Source: Blasia pusilla (Eukaryota > Marchantiophyta > Marchantiopsida > Blasiales). Taken from it: DNA of 64,000 nt. The stretch spans positions 68,448,001 to 68,512,000 of the forward strand of contig CM114271.1 of NCBI GenBank assembly GCA_050084515.1, given 5' to 3'. Shown here one piece after another: positions 22,628 through 33,237 of this stretch (position 1 is its first letter; every line of letters starts with the position of its first letter). Both the position numbers and the translations under genes were made by a program. The notes below the pieces were generated by a model that was not told where the DNA came from, made no database searches, and saw nothing but the letters and a program-made list of their open reading frames with translations.

Positions 22628-23012
22628 TGTAGGGAACTGTCGACACGGACTAGGCAGCAAAGTAGAACATGAAAGCACTCGATCTCACACTACACCCACA
22701 AGACATCACGATAGAGAAACTCCTGAAGGATCCATAGCTCATGAGAAAGTACATGTGAAGAATGAGGGAGAGAATGCTCTCCCTCCAACCTATACCCCCC
22801 AGGGAGGCTCACATGAGTGGGCCTAATCTAAGCGAGATCTTATCCAAATGTAATCCAAGGTTAACTAACCCTACTAAGGCCAAACTAACCAAATCCCGGA
22901 ACTCAAATCAATTCCTAGCAAGCTATGGCGCCAACAAAACAATTTACCAATGAAACATATATTGTTTAGAATTCTCAAAACCATTTTGGGAACTACACAT
23001 TCAAGTCCAACA
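22628..23012 (-). mobile_element. Possible copia LTR (385 bp) with primer-binding-site-like sequence
   Basis: On the minus strand it begins TGTTGGACTTGAATG at 23012 and ends CCCTACA at 22628, followed by AGGGATATCAGAGC, which resembles the usual plant tRNA-Met primer-binding site (TGGTATCAGAGC). No second LTR or gag follows, so this would be a truncated 5' end. Ends are assigned by eye. Confidence 0.4.
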
Positions 23013-23432
23013 TTCTCGCTCTTCAAGTATTGAAGAGCTCAATCTATCTACACTTCCTTGAATGTCTAGCAATGATTTCCAAATTCTCCTTGGCTCAACT
23101 CTTCATAAACCTTTCAATACGTACTTGATTTTTTCAAGGAGTTTTACAAATGACATTGTTAGATTTCTTGAATTGTTTAGCCCTTCCTTGAAAGTCTCAA
23201 TCTGTTGTTAATTAGCAAAAATACATTCCTAAGTTCTCTCTCGTCTCTCAGTGAGGCCTTTGTGCTTAAACCATTTTAGGGTTTTAAACCCTAAACCCTT
23301 TTTATGAGCCTAAACCACAAGATATTTATCCGATCCAACCATTGTCGAAACATGGCTAGGCATGCATGGGCACAATAATGTGATGTGATGTGATAGGTCG
23401 CCCAATCACTGCTCACGTGTTCGAGGAAGGGT
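23013..23432. other. No gene recognised
   Basis: AT-rich sequence with CCTTGAA/TTGAAT-type short repeats near 23030-23230; no coding frame of note. Confidence 0.35.
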
Positions 23433-24508
23433 CAACTCTCAACAATCGCCACCCCAAAACCTCAAACCTCCACAATAATGGGTGCCTCAACTCTCACTGC
23501 ACTCAAATCTCAAAACCCATACTGTCTAACCTCGCACGCACCACGATCGCCTCAACTCTCAACCCTGGACCGTCAACCCTTTAAACCATATTGTTTGGGT
23601 GTTTCAGTTCAAGTTTCAGGGCGTTTGTATGTATAAGCAAGCAGAATATGTACAGAGACGAGAAATTGTTCCCCAACTGAAATGCAACCCAATATTTTCG
23701 CGAACATTGCGAATTCCAATCCCAAATTTTACACATGCTCTGTGACATGAGTCGTTATTTTCTCGTGAGAATTGAACGACCAAGGAACTACTTAGGTTAA
23801 ACCCCATCACCGGATTGATATCCGTGACGTGAGCGGTTGAGGACGAATAAAATACGTAACACCAAACACCAAACATCGAAACTTGTATAGTAAAACACAG
23901 TAACTTGTATAGTAAATCGCCGACATTGTTGAACTATTCCACGGTTCTAGAGCAATTGTTGGCCAACTCTCAACAATCGCCACCCCAAAACCTCAAACCT
24001 CCACAATAATGGGTGCCTCAACTCTCACTTTGTACTCTGAAATCTCAAAACCCATACTGTCTAACCTCGCACTCGCACCACGACTGCCTCAACTCTCAAC
24101 CCTGGACCGTCAACCCTTTAAACCATATTGTTTGGGTGTTTCGGTTCAAGTTTCTGGGCGTTTGTATGTATAAGCAAGCAGAATATGTACAGAGACGAGA
24201 AATTGTTCCCCAACTGAAATGCAACCCAATATTTCTGCTTAACATTACGAATTCCAATCCCAAATTTTTACACATGCTCTGTGACATGAGCTGTTATTTT
24301 CTCAGTGAGAATTGTACGACCAAGGAACTACTTAGGGTTAAACCCCATCACCGTGGATTGATATCCGTACGTGAGCGGTTGAGGACGAATAAAATACAGA
24401 ACACCAAACACCAAACACCGGAACTTGTATAGTAAAAACACAAGAACTTGTATAGTAAACTGCTTCGACATTGTTGAACTATTCCACGGTTCTAGAGCAG
24501 TTGTTGGC
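23433..24508 (+). repeat. Tandem duplication, two ~531-545-bp units
   Basis: CAACTCTCAACAATCGCCAC begins both units, at 23433 and 23964, and both end with CCACGGTTCTAGAGCARTTG. Unit differences concentrate at CTG/CAG/CG sites: GAGTCGTTATTTTCTCGTGAG in unit 1 against GAGCTGTTATTTTCTCAGTG in unit 2. No coding frame is shared. Confidence 0.95.
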
Positions 24509-24722
24509 ATACTCCTACTGTGTGATCTCGCCGAAGAGGGCCAATTTCTTGGCCCGCGTCCGACTTAGAATCTGCCAGGAACATTATTCAACCCAAGATG
24601 AAGCGCGGAGGGCATGGAAGGTGTTATTGATGCACTAGGTAATGATGACGAAGATGAAGTGGTCCTCAGACGTGCTATCCGCCGACTGTGCCTGGCGCTG
24701 ATTTGCCAGCCCGTTCGATCTT

Positions 24723-27206
24723 GAGCTAAGGGACTTTCGACAGAAGAGCCAGGAGGGGTTACAGTCTGTGCGCATATCTTTGGGTTAGGGAAGTAAGAGT
24801 AGTCGCATGAAATTTAGACATAGTCATTAGACAAACCCCACTTCGACTTTAGTAAGCATGCTACAATAGCAGCTGTCAAGTCATATAGGGATAAAGTAGC
24901 AGATTCATCAAATATTGCAAGTTCAAGGTAGCAGTCGAAACTACTAAGGTGACCTTCAATACGAAGAGAAAATCAATGACATTTAGTCAACAAAGAAAAA
25001 ATCGCCATATGAACCGAATAGAGGGAACCCGGGTCGGTCTCCCAAGCCGCCACCCTCGAGGGACTTAAAATATGTATTTTCTCCAAAGGGGATTTAGTCC
25101 TGCATTTGCACAAAATTACAGAAGAATACGAGTCACTCTGTGCAAGATTTTAATACATGACGTTTTCCTTCCTACTCTAAGACGCTATTGATGAGCTACA
25201 TACAGTTCCTTGTGCTAGAGGCGCTTTATTTTAATATAATATTTAATCTACACTCGTAGTAAGGAGTATCTGATGCTCTCTAGTCACATCCCCAAGTGTT
25301 CGTGCGGCACTCAACAGGAGGTGTGTGGTTCCCGACAGTAGGTTCATATATCCGTTGCATCCTCCTCCCTCTCACTCCCACCAGTTTCTTGTCCGTGCTT
25401 CCTTCAATAAGGTCTTGTTTGTCAGGCGAGGAGGATAGGTGCTCGTATATGCTAAGGGCTAAGAATCATAATTCTCCAAGGCAACCTAAGTATGGTAGAT
25501 CCCCCAATCAACAGATTCATTCCCTCCAAGTCCGTTCTGGCAGCTCATCGTCCCTTTGGACCCGACAAGGCCATTATAAGTAAACATTTGGATAGAGCTG
25601 TTGATGAGGTCGATGATGTCCTCGTTCCCAACATTTGCATCAAGTCCCGAAGTAACTGTGACGCCGAGTGCATAGGTGCCGACTGTAAGCAGGGTTCTTT
25701 GGGTGCCTGCAGCAGTTGTCCACGTACCACCACCAGCAATGTTTGTCGCGATCTGCTGGCAGTCGGTGACTTGTGGTGATCCGCCGCTCGACTGATTTAT
25801 GAAAGTAGAGCCTCCACAGTCGTTGATAGAGGCACCTTGCACAGCAGCAAGCAAGGCTACCAACTTGATGACACACTTTCTTGGGATAACAAACTGCATC
25901 TTGACCTGCAAAAATCAATGTTGGAGCCGTTATATAGGTGATGATTATACTAAGTGAAGAGAGAGTTCTCAATTTTAAGTTGGCAACATAAAGAATGTAA
26001 ATGAGTTTTGGAATTGACGGTGCAACCAGTGGCCTTTGTCAATAAGTGTAAGACAAGCCTGGACAAGAGCAAACAACACAATCAGTATTGTGGATCCAAT
26101 GCAATCTTCTTTTACTTTCACGACTAAAATCCGAGTAAAATAAAGGCCGATACTAGGGCTTTTCTTCTTGTGGCTAGTTTAGACAAGAAAAGGGAGGAAG
26201 AATGCAACATGGACTTCGAGAAGCCAAGAACCTCTCAAGATCCACAAGAGCCTAGGAAGAAGCATAATAAAGGAAACGAACAGTCTGTCACAATGATTTA
26301 TTGAGAAAGTGCTCAGATATCTGAACATCAATAAGTAAACACATAGCAAAGGTAAACACTCTCACAGCCTCGCAATGCGATCAAATTTAGCAAATGCAAT
26401 CAGACAAAGCATAACAGAGAGACTGCAGAACAAACTATGGTGAGAATTCGAGAGAGCGCTCTCAGCAGAGCACCCTAGCGAAGCCACAAGTCATGAGGCA
26501 AACCAAAACCGCCAATTCGCACACAATTTCGCTCGCTTCCCAAGCAGACCTCCAATCAACGCGCGGAGGAATGTCGCTCGCTGCCCTTCACAAATATTGA
26601 TCCGCGACGCTTACAAAAAGTGACAGATTTCGGTGGTGCAATCTACTTCGATACATTAATTGGGCAATTGGCCTCTTAAATACTTAAGGAGTGACTTCTT
26701 GGGCTTACTTCCATCAGCCAGCTGTTCGTCACTTTAGTGTGTGCCTCCGTGGCATTCCTAGCGCACACCCAGAGTCCCAGACTGAAGGCCCATTCACATG
26801 ATCGACAACCGACGGCACTTCTGGAAGCAGCACACAGATTCAGGTCAATTGCACAACCACCGGATCGTATTTACAACACAGCTGAATTGACCGGAGAATT
26901 CCGACCGAAGTCGTTCGTTGGGATTAGATGAGAGTAAACAGTCTCGTACGAGTCGAAGGCGGGTGTAGTTCTGCCGGTGGGGGTTTAAAGTTCCTGCTGC
27001 CTCCAAAAGCACAACCCAATTCAAGTCCCCCCAAAATGTGTATATTAGTTTGTGTTCTGGCTGGTACGGACTCATTTATAAAGTGTAAATTTAACGAGAT
27101 GTCTCAAAAGGACCTTTTTGTGTATGGTTGATTATGTCGACTACGGTTGTCTGTTGAAGTCACCCTAAGACTTGGAGTTTGTTGTTGTTATTATTAATTT
27201 GCTGGG
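24723..27206 (-). repeat. Hce2-containing block, arm B (inverted copy)
   Basis: The reverse complement aligns with 7976-10680, carrying the Hce2-like coding sequence, its leader splice site and flanks. It has one ~90-bp unit where arm A has two, and a shortened, diverged stretch near 26940-27070. Because it lies between the two 16-kb copies, the window contains three copies of this block, two direct and one inverted. Confidence 0.9.
25486..25899 (-). CDS. Ecp2/Hce2-like small secreted protein, copy B (intact ORF, one Cys lost)
   Basis: The ATG at 25899 gives 137 residues, the same length as copy A. The signal peptide is MQFVIPRKCVIKLVALLAAVQG, less hydrophobic than in copy A because of a Met-to-Lys change. 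The mature part keeps NDCGG, DCQQIATNIAGGGTW and GTMSCQNG, but the GTCALG cysteine is tyrosine (GTYALG), so one presumed disulfide partner is missing. Against copy A I count 11 replacement and 3 silent differences. The open frame is intact but the pattern gives no sign of purifying selection. The family call rests on motif recall. Confidence 0.65.
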   Translation of the reverse strand: MQFVIPRKCVIKLVALLAAVQGASINDCGGSTFINQSSGGSPQVTDCQQIATNIAGGGTWTTAAGTQRTLLTVGTYALGVTVTSGLDANVGNEDIIDLINSSIQMFTYNGLVGSKGTMSCQNGLGGNESVDWGIYHT

Positions 27207-27295
27207 CAAGTAAAAGATTTTCATAACGAGATGGAGCTATCAATCATGCCAAAATACGTAGTGACAAATCAAGGGTTCATTTTAAGAGAAATTAT

Positions 27296-28019
27296 TGTTG
27301 AGATATGTTAGCTTAACCTGTGATTAGCCCACTAATCAAGCTAACTCACCATGTATATATGTATTGAGCAGGATGGAGAAGAGTCACTTTTGCTATTCAC
27401 TTTGATTATCTCCCAACACTTATGTTGTTTGGAGTTTTTTTAGATCATTATGTAGACTCTAACTTTGGCCTCACAAGACTAGCCTATCTTCATAGCCAGC
27501 TTTCAACGTTTGATTAACCTGCCATTTATGGTTCTTTGACTCATTTCCATTCCTTTCTTCCAAACTAGGCTTAGTAGTGGTTGCTAAACAACACAAGCCT
27601 GCTAGTGCCCCTTTCTCATCCAAACAAGAACTATGATGGGGGAACAGAAGCTCATAATTCCTACAAGTTCCGGCCAAAAATGGTGTAAATTTACCCCAAA
27701 ATCTGCAATTTCATCAGAAATAGTCATTTTGTACCAAAGTTTGCATTTTGAGGATTGTGCCACAAGGCCAATTTTCCAAAACACAAAAAAATCATAGAAA
27801 AACAAATCAAACCCATAGCAAAACAAAGCCAAAACGAATAATCAAGAATTGTTCTAACCCAAGGTTTAGGTTAACATGTAACCTCTAATTAGAGTAGTAA
27901 GGTAGTGACCATAACTACCCATGGATGTAAGTATGGAGAATATATAAGTCCCAACATACTAATGAAGGGAGTAACCACTTTTGGAGAGTCTTGCTTATGA
28001 TTCCAATTCCTCCACAACA
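27296..28019 (+). mobile_element. Possible solo LTR (TGTTGAG...CAACA, 724 bp)
   Basis: It starts TGTTGAGATATGTTAGC and ends CTCCACAACA, followed at once by CGTTATCAGCACC, a sequence often found just inside copia LTRs in plants. Inside, GAATATATAAGTCCC near 27939 is TATA-like. No element body follows in this orientation; the DUF7869 gene lies on the other strand. Confidence 0.35.
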
Positions 28020-28377
28020 CGTTATCAGCACCTAGCTCCATGAGCAATTTCCTTTATGAGAAAGGCCAGATTTATAGTGAATGTTCATAGATTTTGATTT
28101 TGTCTCACCTGCTTGAGTGAAATTGGTTTCCCCTTTCGAGTTATGGGCTAGACCTACGTCTTGATTGCAGATTTAGAACAAATTTCCATCCTAACTTTCA
28201 ATGCGATACATAGCCACAATGTGAGAATTTTGGTATAGAATTTGCTAGTCTATTTAGGCCATGTGATGCCTTATGATCATTCTCAAAAGAAAGAGATTAC
28301 ACAAATTGAGTGAAGAAATCTTTTTGCAATGACTTAACACGGAAGCCGAATCCATTTACAATATCCATTTTTCATAT

Positions 28378-31300
28378 TCAAACTAAGTAAAAATTATGCA
28401 TGAGTTGTTTGTTAGTGACTTCAATGTTCAATCCATGCCTTGGATATATGTTTTGAGTCGACTCAAAACATTCTAAGTTGGAATAGTTAATTGTACATCT
28501 ACAATATTTTGCTCTTTCATGCGACTTAAAGCAATACATTCTTTGAGCTTGCAAATTGCCAATGTACATTATCATTGGGAAACCCAGGATCCAACTCCCA
28601 AGTCTTCGTGGATTCAAAGCAACGTTGATAGCGCGCACTATCATTTGCATCATGTTTGCCATGTTTAGGCCTCCACCACTTGCACTTGGAACATAGGAGC
28701 ATATTGCTTAGTATTGACTCCATCATCTTCTGAATTTGGTACACACCCTTCTTTGGTTTGAGAATCCATTGTAGGTACCTCATGGTTTGGGTCTACAGTA
28801 CTTAAAGCTCTCACCAACCAGAAGTGTCATTTTCCATTTTTGTGCTCCCATGAATCCTTAGGGCGGATGAACACAAAGTGACCCTCTTGTATGTCTTGCA
28901 TGTAGAGGAATCCAATGAGCAAGCTCCTGTTCTTGTCAAGAACCAACAAAGTGTCTCGCTTGATCCACCATCTCCTCCACGAACTCATTTTGAAGTTCCA
29001 ACATCTCTGCATTCAGTGTAGGCTCCATGGATGGCTCTACGGTACTTACATTCACCTTGTCTCTAGTGCCATGGTTTGTCTTGGGCCAAAAGTCAATTGT
29101 TAATGTTGTGGACTCTTCTTCCTCCAATGTCAGATGTTCACTTGTCAATGTCTCCACAATCCTCTATCAATATTTGAATAGAGGAAATATCTCTTGATAT
29201 GCCACAAACGTCTCATCCTAACAACTATTTGCAAGAAATCAATATAGCGCTTAAGGAATGGAACTATGTCCTCTACCTTCTTTCTGATGTCCCTTGAGAT
29301 GGACTTTGTAGTAGGTTCACCTTTTGGTGGAAACCATGATTAAGGGGTACCAAAAGGTGCAAAAGGACTCAGATTAGCCCTCATAGTCCTCATTATCAAA
29401 GGAGATGAGAAAGGAGTAAATTAAAGGTTGACACACTTCCTCTAAAGTTGGACACACTTCCTCAAAGTTGGGTACACTTCCTCAAAGGTGGGGCATGCTT
29501 CCAAAGATCTAGATTCAAATGTAGCCTTTGATATGCCAAAATAAGATCACTACCCTTGAGTGTGTGTGAGCCCCCTATTTATTGCAAAAATCACAAGGAC
29601 TCACTCCTTTTGGTGGAGACTTTGAGATCCTTTTTGGTACCCCTCAATCTTGCTTTCCACCTTTTGGAAGAATAACCTCATTTGATGTAGCATCTATTCT
29701 CCAAAAGACCTTGAGTTCCACTTGGGGGTACCATGGTTGCTTGATGTGTGCCTTGTATTGATATATTGGAACATTATCTTTCATTGAAAACAGAAAGGCC
29801 ATGGGTTATGAATGTCCTTCTATGCCTTTCATTTGAAAGGCCCTTAAGTACTCCTTGTAGGAAGCCACTTCTTGGATCAATCGTGGCCTTTGGGTGAATG
29901 CCTTCACATTCCCAAACCTCACCATCAAACCTAAGAGCGTAGATACCTCTTTGTACTTCACTTGATGGGATACCTTTGAGAACAATGCATCAACATCCTC
30001 ATGGGTGTGGCCAACCATGAAAAATGACATTTGCACTATTTCAAAAACCCCTCTACTAACCAATTCGCTATAGAAGGCCATCACATATTGGTTCTTGTTG
30101 TCCTTTGCAGAATTATCCATTTGCAATGTTAAGTGCCTTGGTAGGGGCTTGAAGGAGGGACCACTTGCCAAATTTGAATCACCAGCAACTGACTCCTTTG
30201 AACTATTCTTGTTGAGTTGGTCATCTTCATCTCCTCGGAACCAAAGAATAGATATATATTTTGGTTCCAAGTAACCTTTCATAAAAGCTTCAAAGTCCAA
30301 AAGGGACTGAAATATTGGCCAAGTTGCACTCCACTTGATACCTTCAAGGAGATCCCCTGTCTTGTCCCCATTATAATCTTCAAGATCATGAAGACATTTT
30401 TCCAACGATTTCATAGTGAAGTCTACATCCCCAAGCCACAATCATGTCAAGTTGAAGTGTGCATATACTCCATGATCTTTTCCATGAGTCAACATCCCAG
30501 TCAAAGCTATAGGAAGAGGTTGACCACTACCACATATGATTTTGGAGTGGAGACCAATCTAGGGATCCAAGTCTTGGCTTGGTCCATTTATCATGAATGA
30601 TACATAGATAGTTCTCAAGATCCTTCTTTGCAAGAACTCTATGAGCATAGTAGAGGTATCTCCTAGACATTTGTTCATGGAGATGTCTACATCTTTTCTC
30701 TTCGATCTCTGCACGCTCTTTCTTTATTTTTTCCTGCATCAATTGATCTTTGAACTTTGTACAAAATGTGCATTTAGCAAATGCACTCCCCTTGTGAAAG
30801 TCAAATTTTTCAAATGATTCATTCCAAAACCTGTACAAGATACAATAGCCTTTATAACAAGTGCGTAACCATCCAACGTTCTCCATCTTGGTCAACACCT
30901 CCTTAAATATTTTCTTCTTGCTATAGCAAGATGGAAGGTCATATTCAATAGTGTCAGTGCCATGAGATCCACCATATGGAAGATGTGGCATTGGTTTCCC
31001 ATTTTGGATTAGAATGGCCTCCAATAAAGCACGAGCATGCAAGATGCTCGGTCGTGTCTTATGTTGGCCTCTATTCCCATGGAATCCAACTAAATACCCT
31101 GATTCATATTGTGTCTTGTATGCGTAGAACTTGGTCATACTAAAATCATGCATTTTTACAAATGCCTCCCTATATACAACACGGCCCTTTAACACAAAAG
31201 TCCCTTTCTTCACCATCTCCTCCTCTCTAGAGTGGAAAAGATTGAAAATGTGAGTGGTTTTGTTATCTGATGACATGCCATGATACTCCCTCCTCATATC

Positions 31301-31534
31301 TTTCAAAAACTTATGCGGCATATTTAGGCAACACTTCATCTTGCAACAATCGATTCTTCTCACAACATCAATAGAAACTTCTATTATTTTTGAAATGGCC
31401 TTAGCTTGAAGGTGGCATCTCCGTTTCTCTTCAAGGTACATCTTGGTCCTTTTGATGAAAGTGTATGGTCTCTTTCCACCTTCACATGAATTTTTCACAT
31501 TTGCATCATATTCATCTCCATCCGACCCAGACAT
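28378..31534 (-). pseudogene. DUF7869-family (transposase-like) gene with a frameshift and a MITE insertion
   Basis: The minus-strand frame 31534-30527 (335 codons) has a CX2C pair (FAKCTFCTKF) and ends in CIIHDKWTKP. The reading moves to another frame (PLPIALTGMLTHGKDHGVYAH near 30510) and continues in 30441-29806 with LTLQMDNSAKDNKNQYVMAF and FFMVGHTHEDVDALFSKVS. These are hallmark segments of proteins carrying DUF7869. The spread of conserved D (HDKW), D (QMDNS) and E/D (HTHEDVD) recalls a DDE-type nuclease; that is inference. C-terminal traces (FVFIRPKDSWEHKNGK and others) continue at 29157-28378, beyond a MITE. The start at 31534 (MSGSDGDEYD) is the first ATG of the frame; earlier exons are possible. 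Confidence 0.7.
29325..29667. mobile_element. MITE-like element, ~343 bp, member 2
   Basis: The ends are inverted: GGTGGAAACCATGATTAAGG then GGTACCAAAAGG on the left, and, read on the minus strand from the right, GGTGGAAAGCAAGATTGAGG then GGTACCAAAAAGG. The inner sequence has three GTTGGRYACACTTCC units near 29430-29490. It shares the GATTGAGGGGTACCAAAA end with the element at 12227-12585 and lies within the 3' part of the DUF7869 gene. Confidence 0.65.
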
Positions 31535-32212
31535 GTCATTCTCCTCACAATCATTGAGAATATCTCAAAGGAAATGTTGTTCACATACTAACATGACATA
31601 ACTGATTGGCCATCTCACCAATTTAGTCACACCATGTGGAATTCCAGGTAACTCATTGATGTTGAGGACAATACGTAGCAATGGCAACACCAACACGATC
31701 CTCTCCGAGAATTTCACCATCCACCACACCAAGGTTGAATGGAATTGTTATGATGTCATTTGCAATTGGAACACTTTGATCCTCCTTGTAGAGTGTAACT
31801 TCTTTTGCCATCCAAATAGTCTGCAATGTAAAATCCTTTTATTGACTTTCATCGTTGCCATCAGTCTCAATTGATGAGTGTTTGGAGACATCAACTATAT
31901 CCCACATCATCCATGTATGCATTCTATCTTGAACAGTATCTGCACCCGCATGTGGATATGGTAATATCTCATTACCCACAATAACATTTGTGGTTTCAAC
32001 AACTACCCTACCTACTCCCAATAGTGTTACATCTAAACGATCAGCACGACGACCTCGTTCCCATCAACACATCCGCAATACCATCCAATAGCACGCCGAC
32101 ACATCATGTACGTGGTTCACCATCAAGGGCTACATCCACTAGTGAAATCATCAGAGCTTTTATTCACATTGTGTACACCATCACCATAGCTCTCACACCT
32201 CAAGCTCCAAGC
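31535..32212. other. No gene recognised
   Basis: Upstream flank of the DUF7869 gene on the minus strand. Short frames on both strands (for example 31839-32021) show no known motif; earlier exons or a promoter may be here. Confidence 0.3.
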
Positions 32213-32603
32213 TCTCACTCACACTCATACACTCACTGTGTGTGTTCATACATAGTATACAATCTCATAAGAGATGCCATAAGATAGACTAGATAAGGTC
32301 TATCCCCTAGACTAGGTCTATCCCCTAGTCATAAGTCAAACACTTTGGTCAAAGACCCTGGTTAACCACTCGGTTAACCTAACCAAGGTAGAGCCAAAAC
32401 CTTTACAAACTCACACTCATACACTCTTTGTGTGTGTTCATACATAGTATACAATCTCATAAGAGATGCCATAAGATAGACTAGACAAGGTCTATCCCCT
32501 AGACTAGGTCTATCCCCTAGTCATAAGTCAAACACTCTGGTCAAAGACCCTGGTTTACCAACCTCGATTAACCTAACCAAGGTAGAGCTGAAACCTTTAC
32601 AAA
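32213..32603 (+). repeat. Tandem duplication, two ~192-bp units
   Basis: ACACTCATACACTC begins at 32221 and again at 32413; both units carry GGTCTATCCCCTAGACTAGG and AACCTAACCAAGGTAGAGC. A difference at CACTGTGTG/CTTTGTGTG repeats the CTG-site pattern seen elsewhere. No coding content. Confidence 0.95.
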
Positions 32604-32981
32604 TAGGATATTATGACATCGGTTAGATGGTTCACATTCTGATATTACTCCCCTCGCCACAAGTTTGCCCAAAATGAACATATCAACTGATTCACCCACA
32701 GAGAATTGAATACCCATTTGTGATTCATTCCTAGAATTCAACCTTTTTCCATCACCATGAACCTATCCTATTTTCCCCTAACAAAATATTATGGGCTATA
32801 TCTGTTGGGTGCATCCCTGTGGACCGTCCCTATCCCAACAATGTCTCCATCCATTGTCAATTTCACTTCATCTCCCCCCTTGAATTTCCCATCTTATGCT
32901 CCAATCTGTGTCCCACAAGCAAATATATCAAATTAGTATACATACAATTTGAATAACCAATTGCCCAACAAAAAATTGCCA
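32604..32981. other. No gene recognised; left flank of the second 16-kb copy
   Basis: The minus strand near 32900-32790 reads MGNSRGEMKLTMDGDIVGIGTVH in one frame, which vaguely recalls plant transposon N-terminal segments. Too short to call. Confidence 0.25.
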
Positions 32982-33237
32982 GAGCCTAACCAAGAGGGAG
33001 GTAGTTAAGGCCCTAGACAAAGAGGAAAAGGCCTCTTAGAGCGATGCAGACCGAGATCCAAATGACGATGTGAAAATTGCTACCCGAGATCAAACGTGGC
33101 TCAAGAAAAACAGCGGGACTCTCATTCTCGGAAAAAGCTAAAACCTTGCATGGAGAAAAAGGTAGGAGTCTTGCTATCGGAGCGAGGCAGAACTTGGCTC
33201 TAAGAAAGAGGAAGGAGCATCGCTACCATAGCGATGC

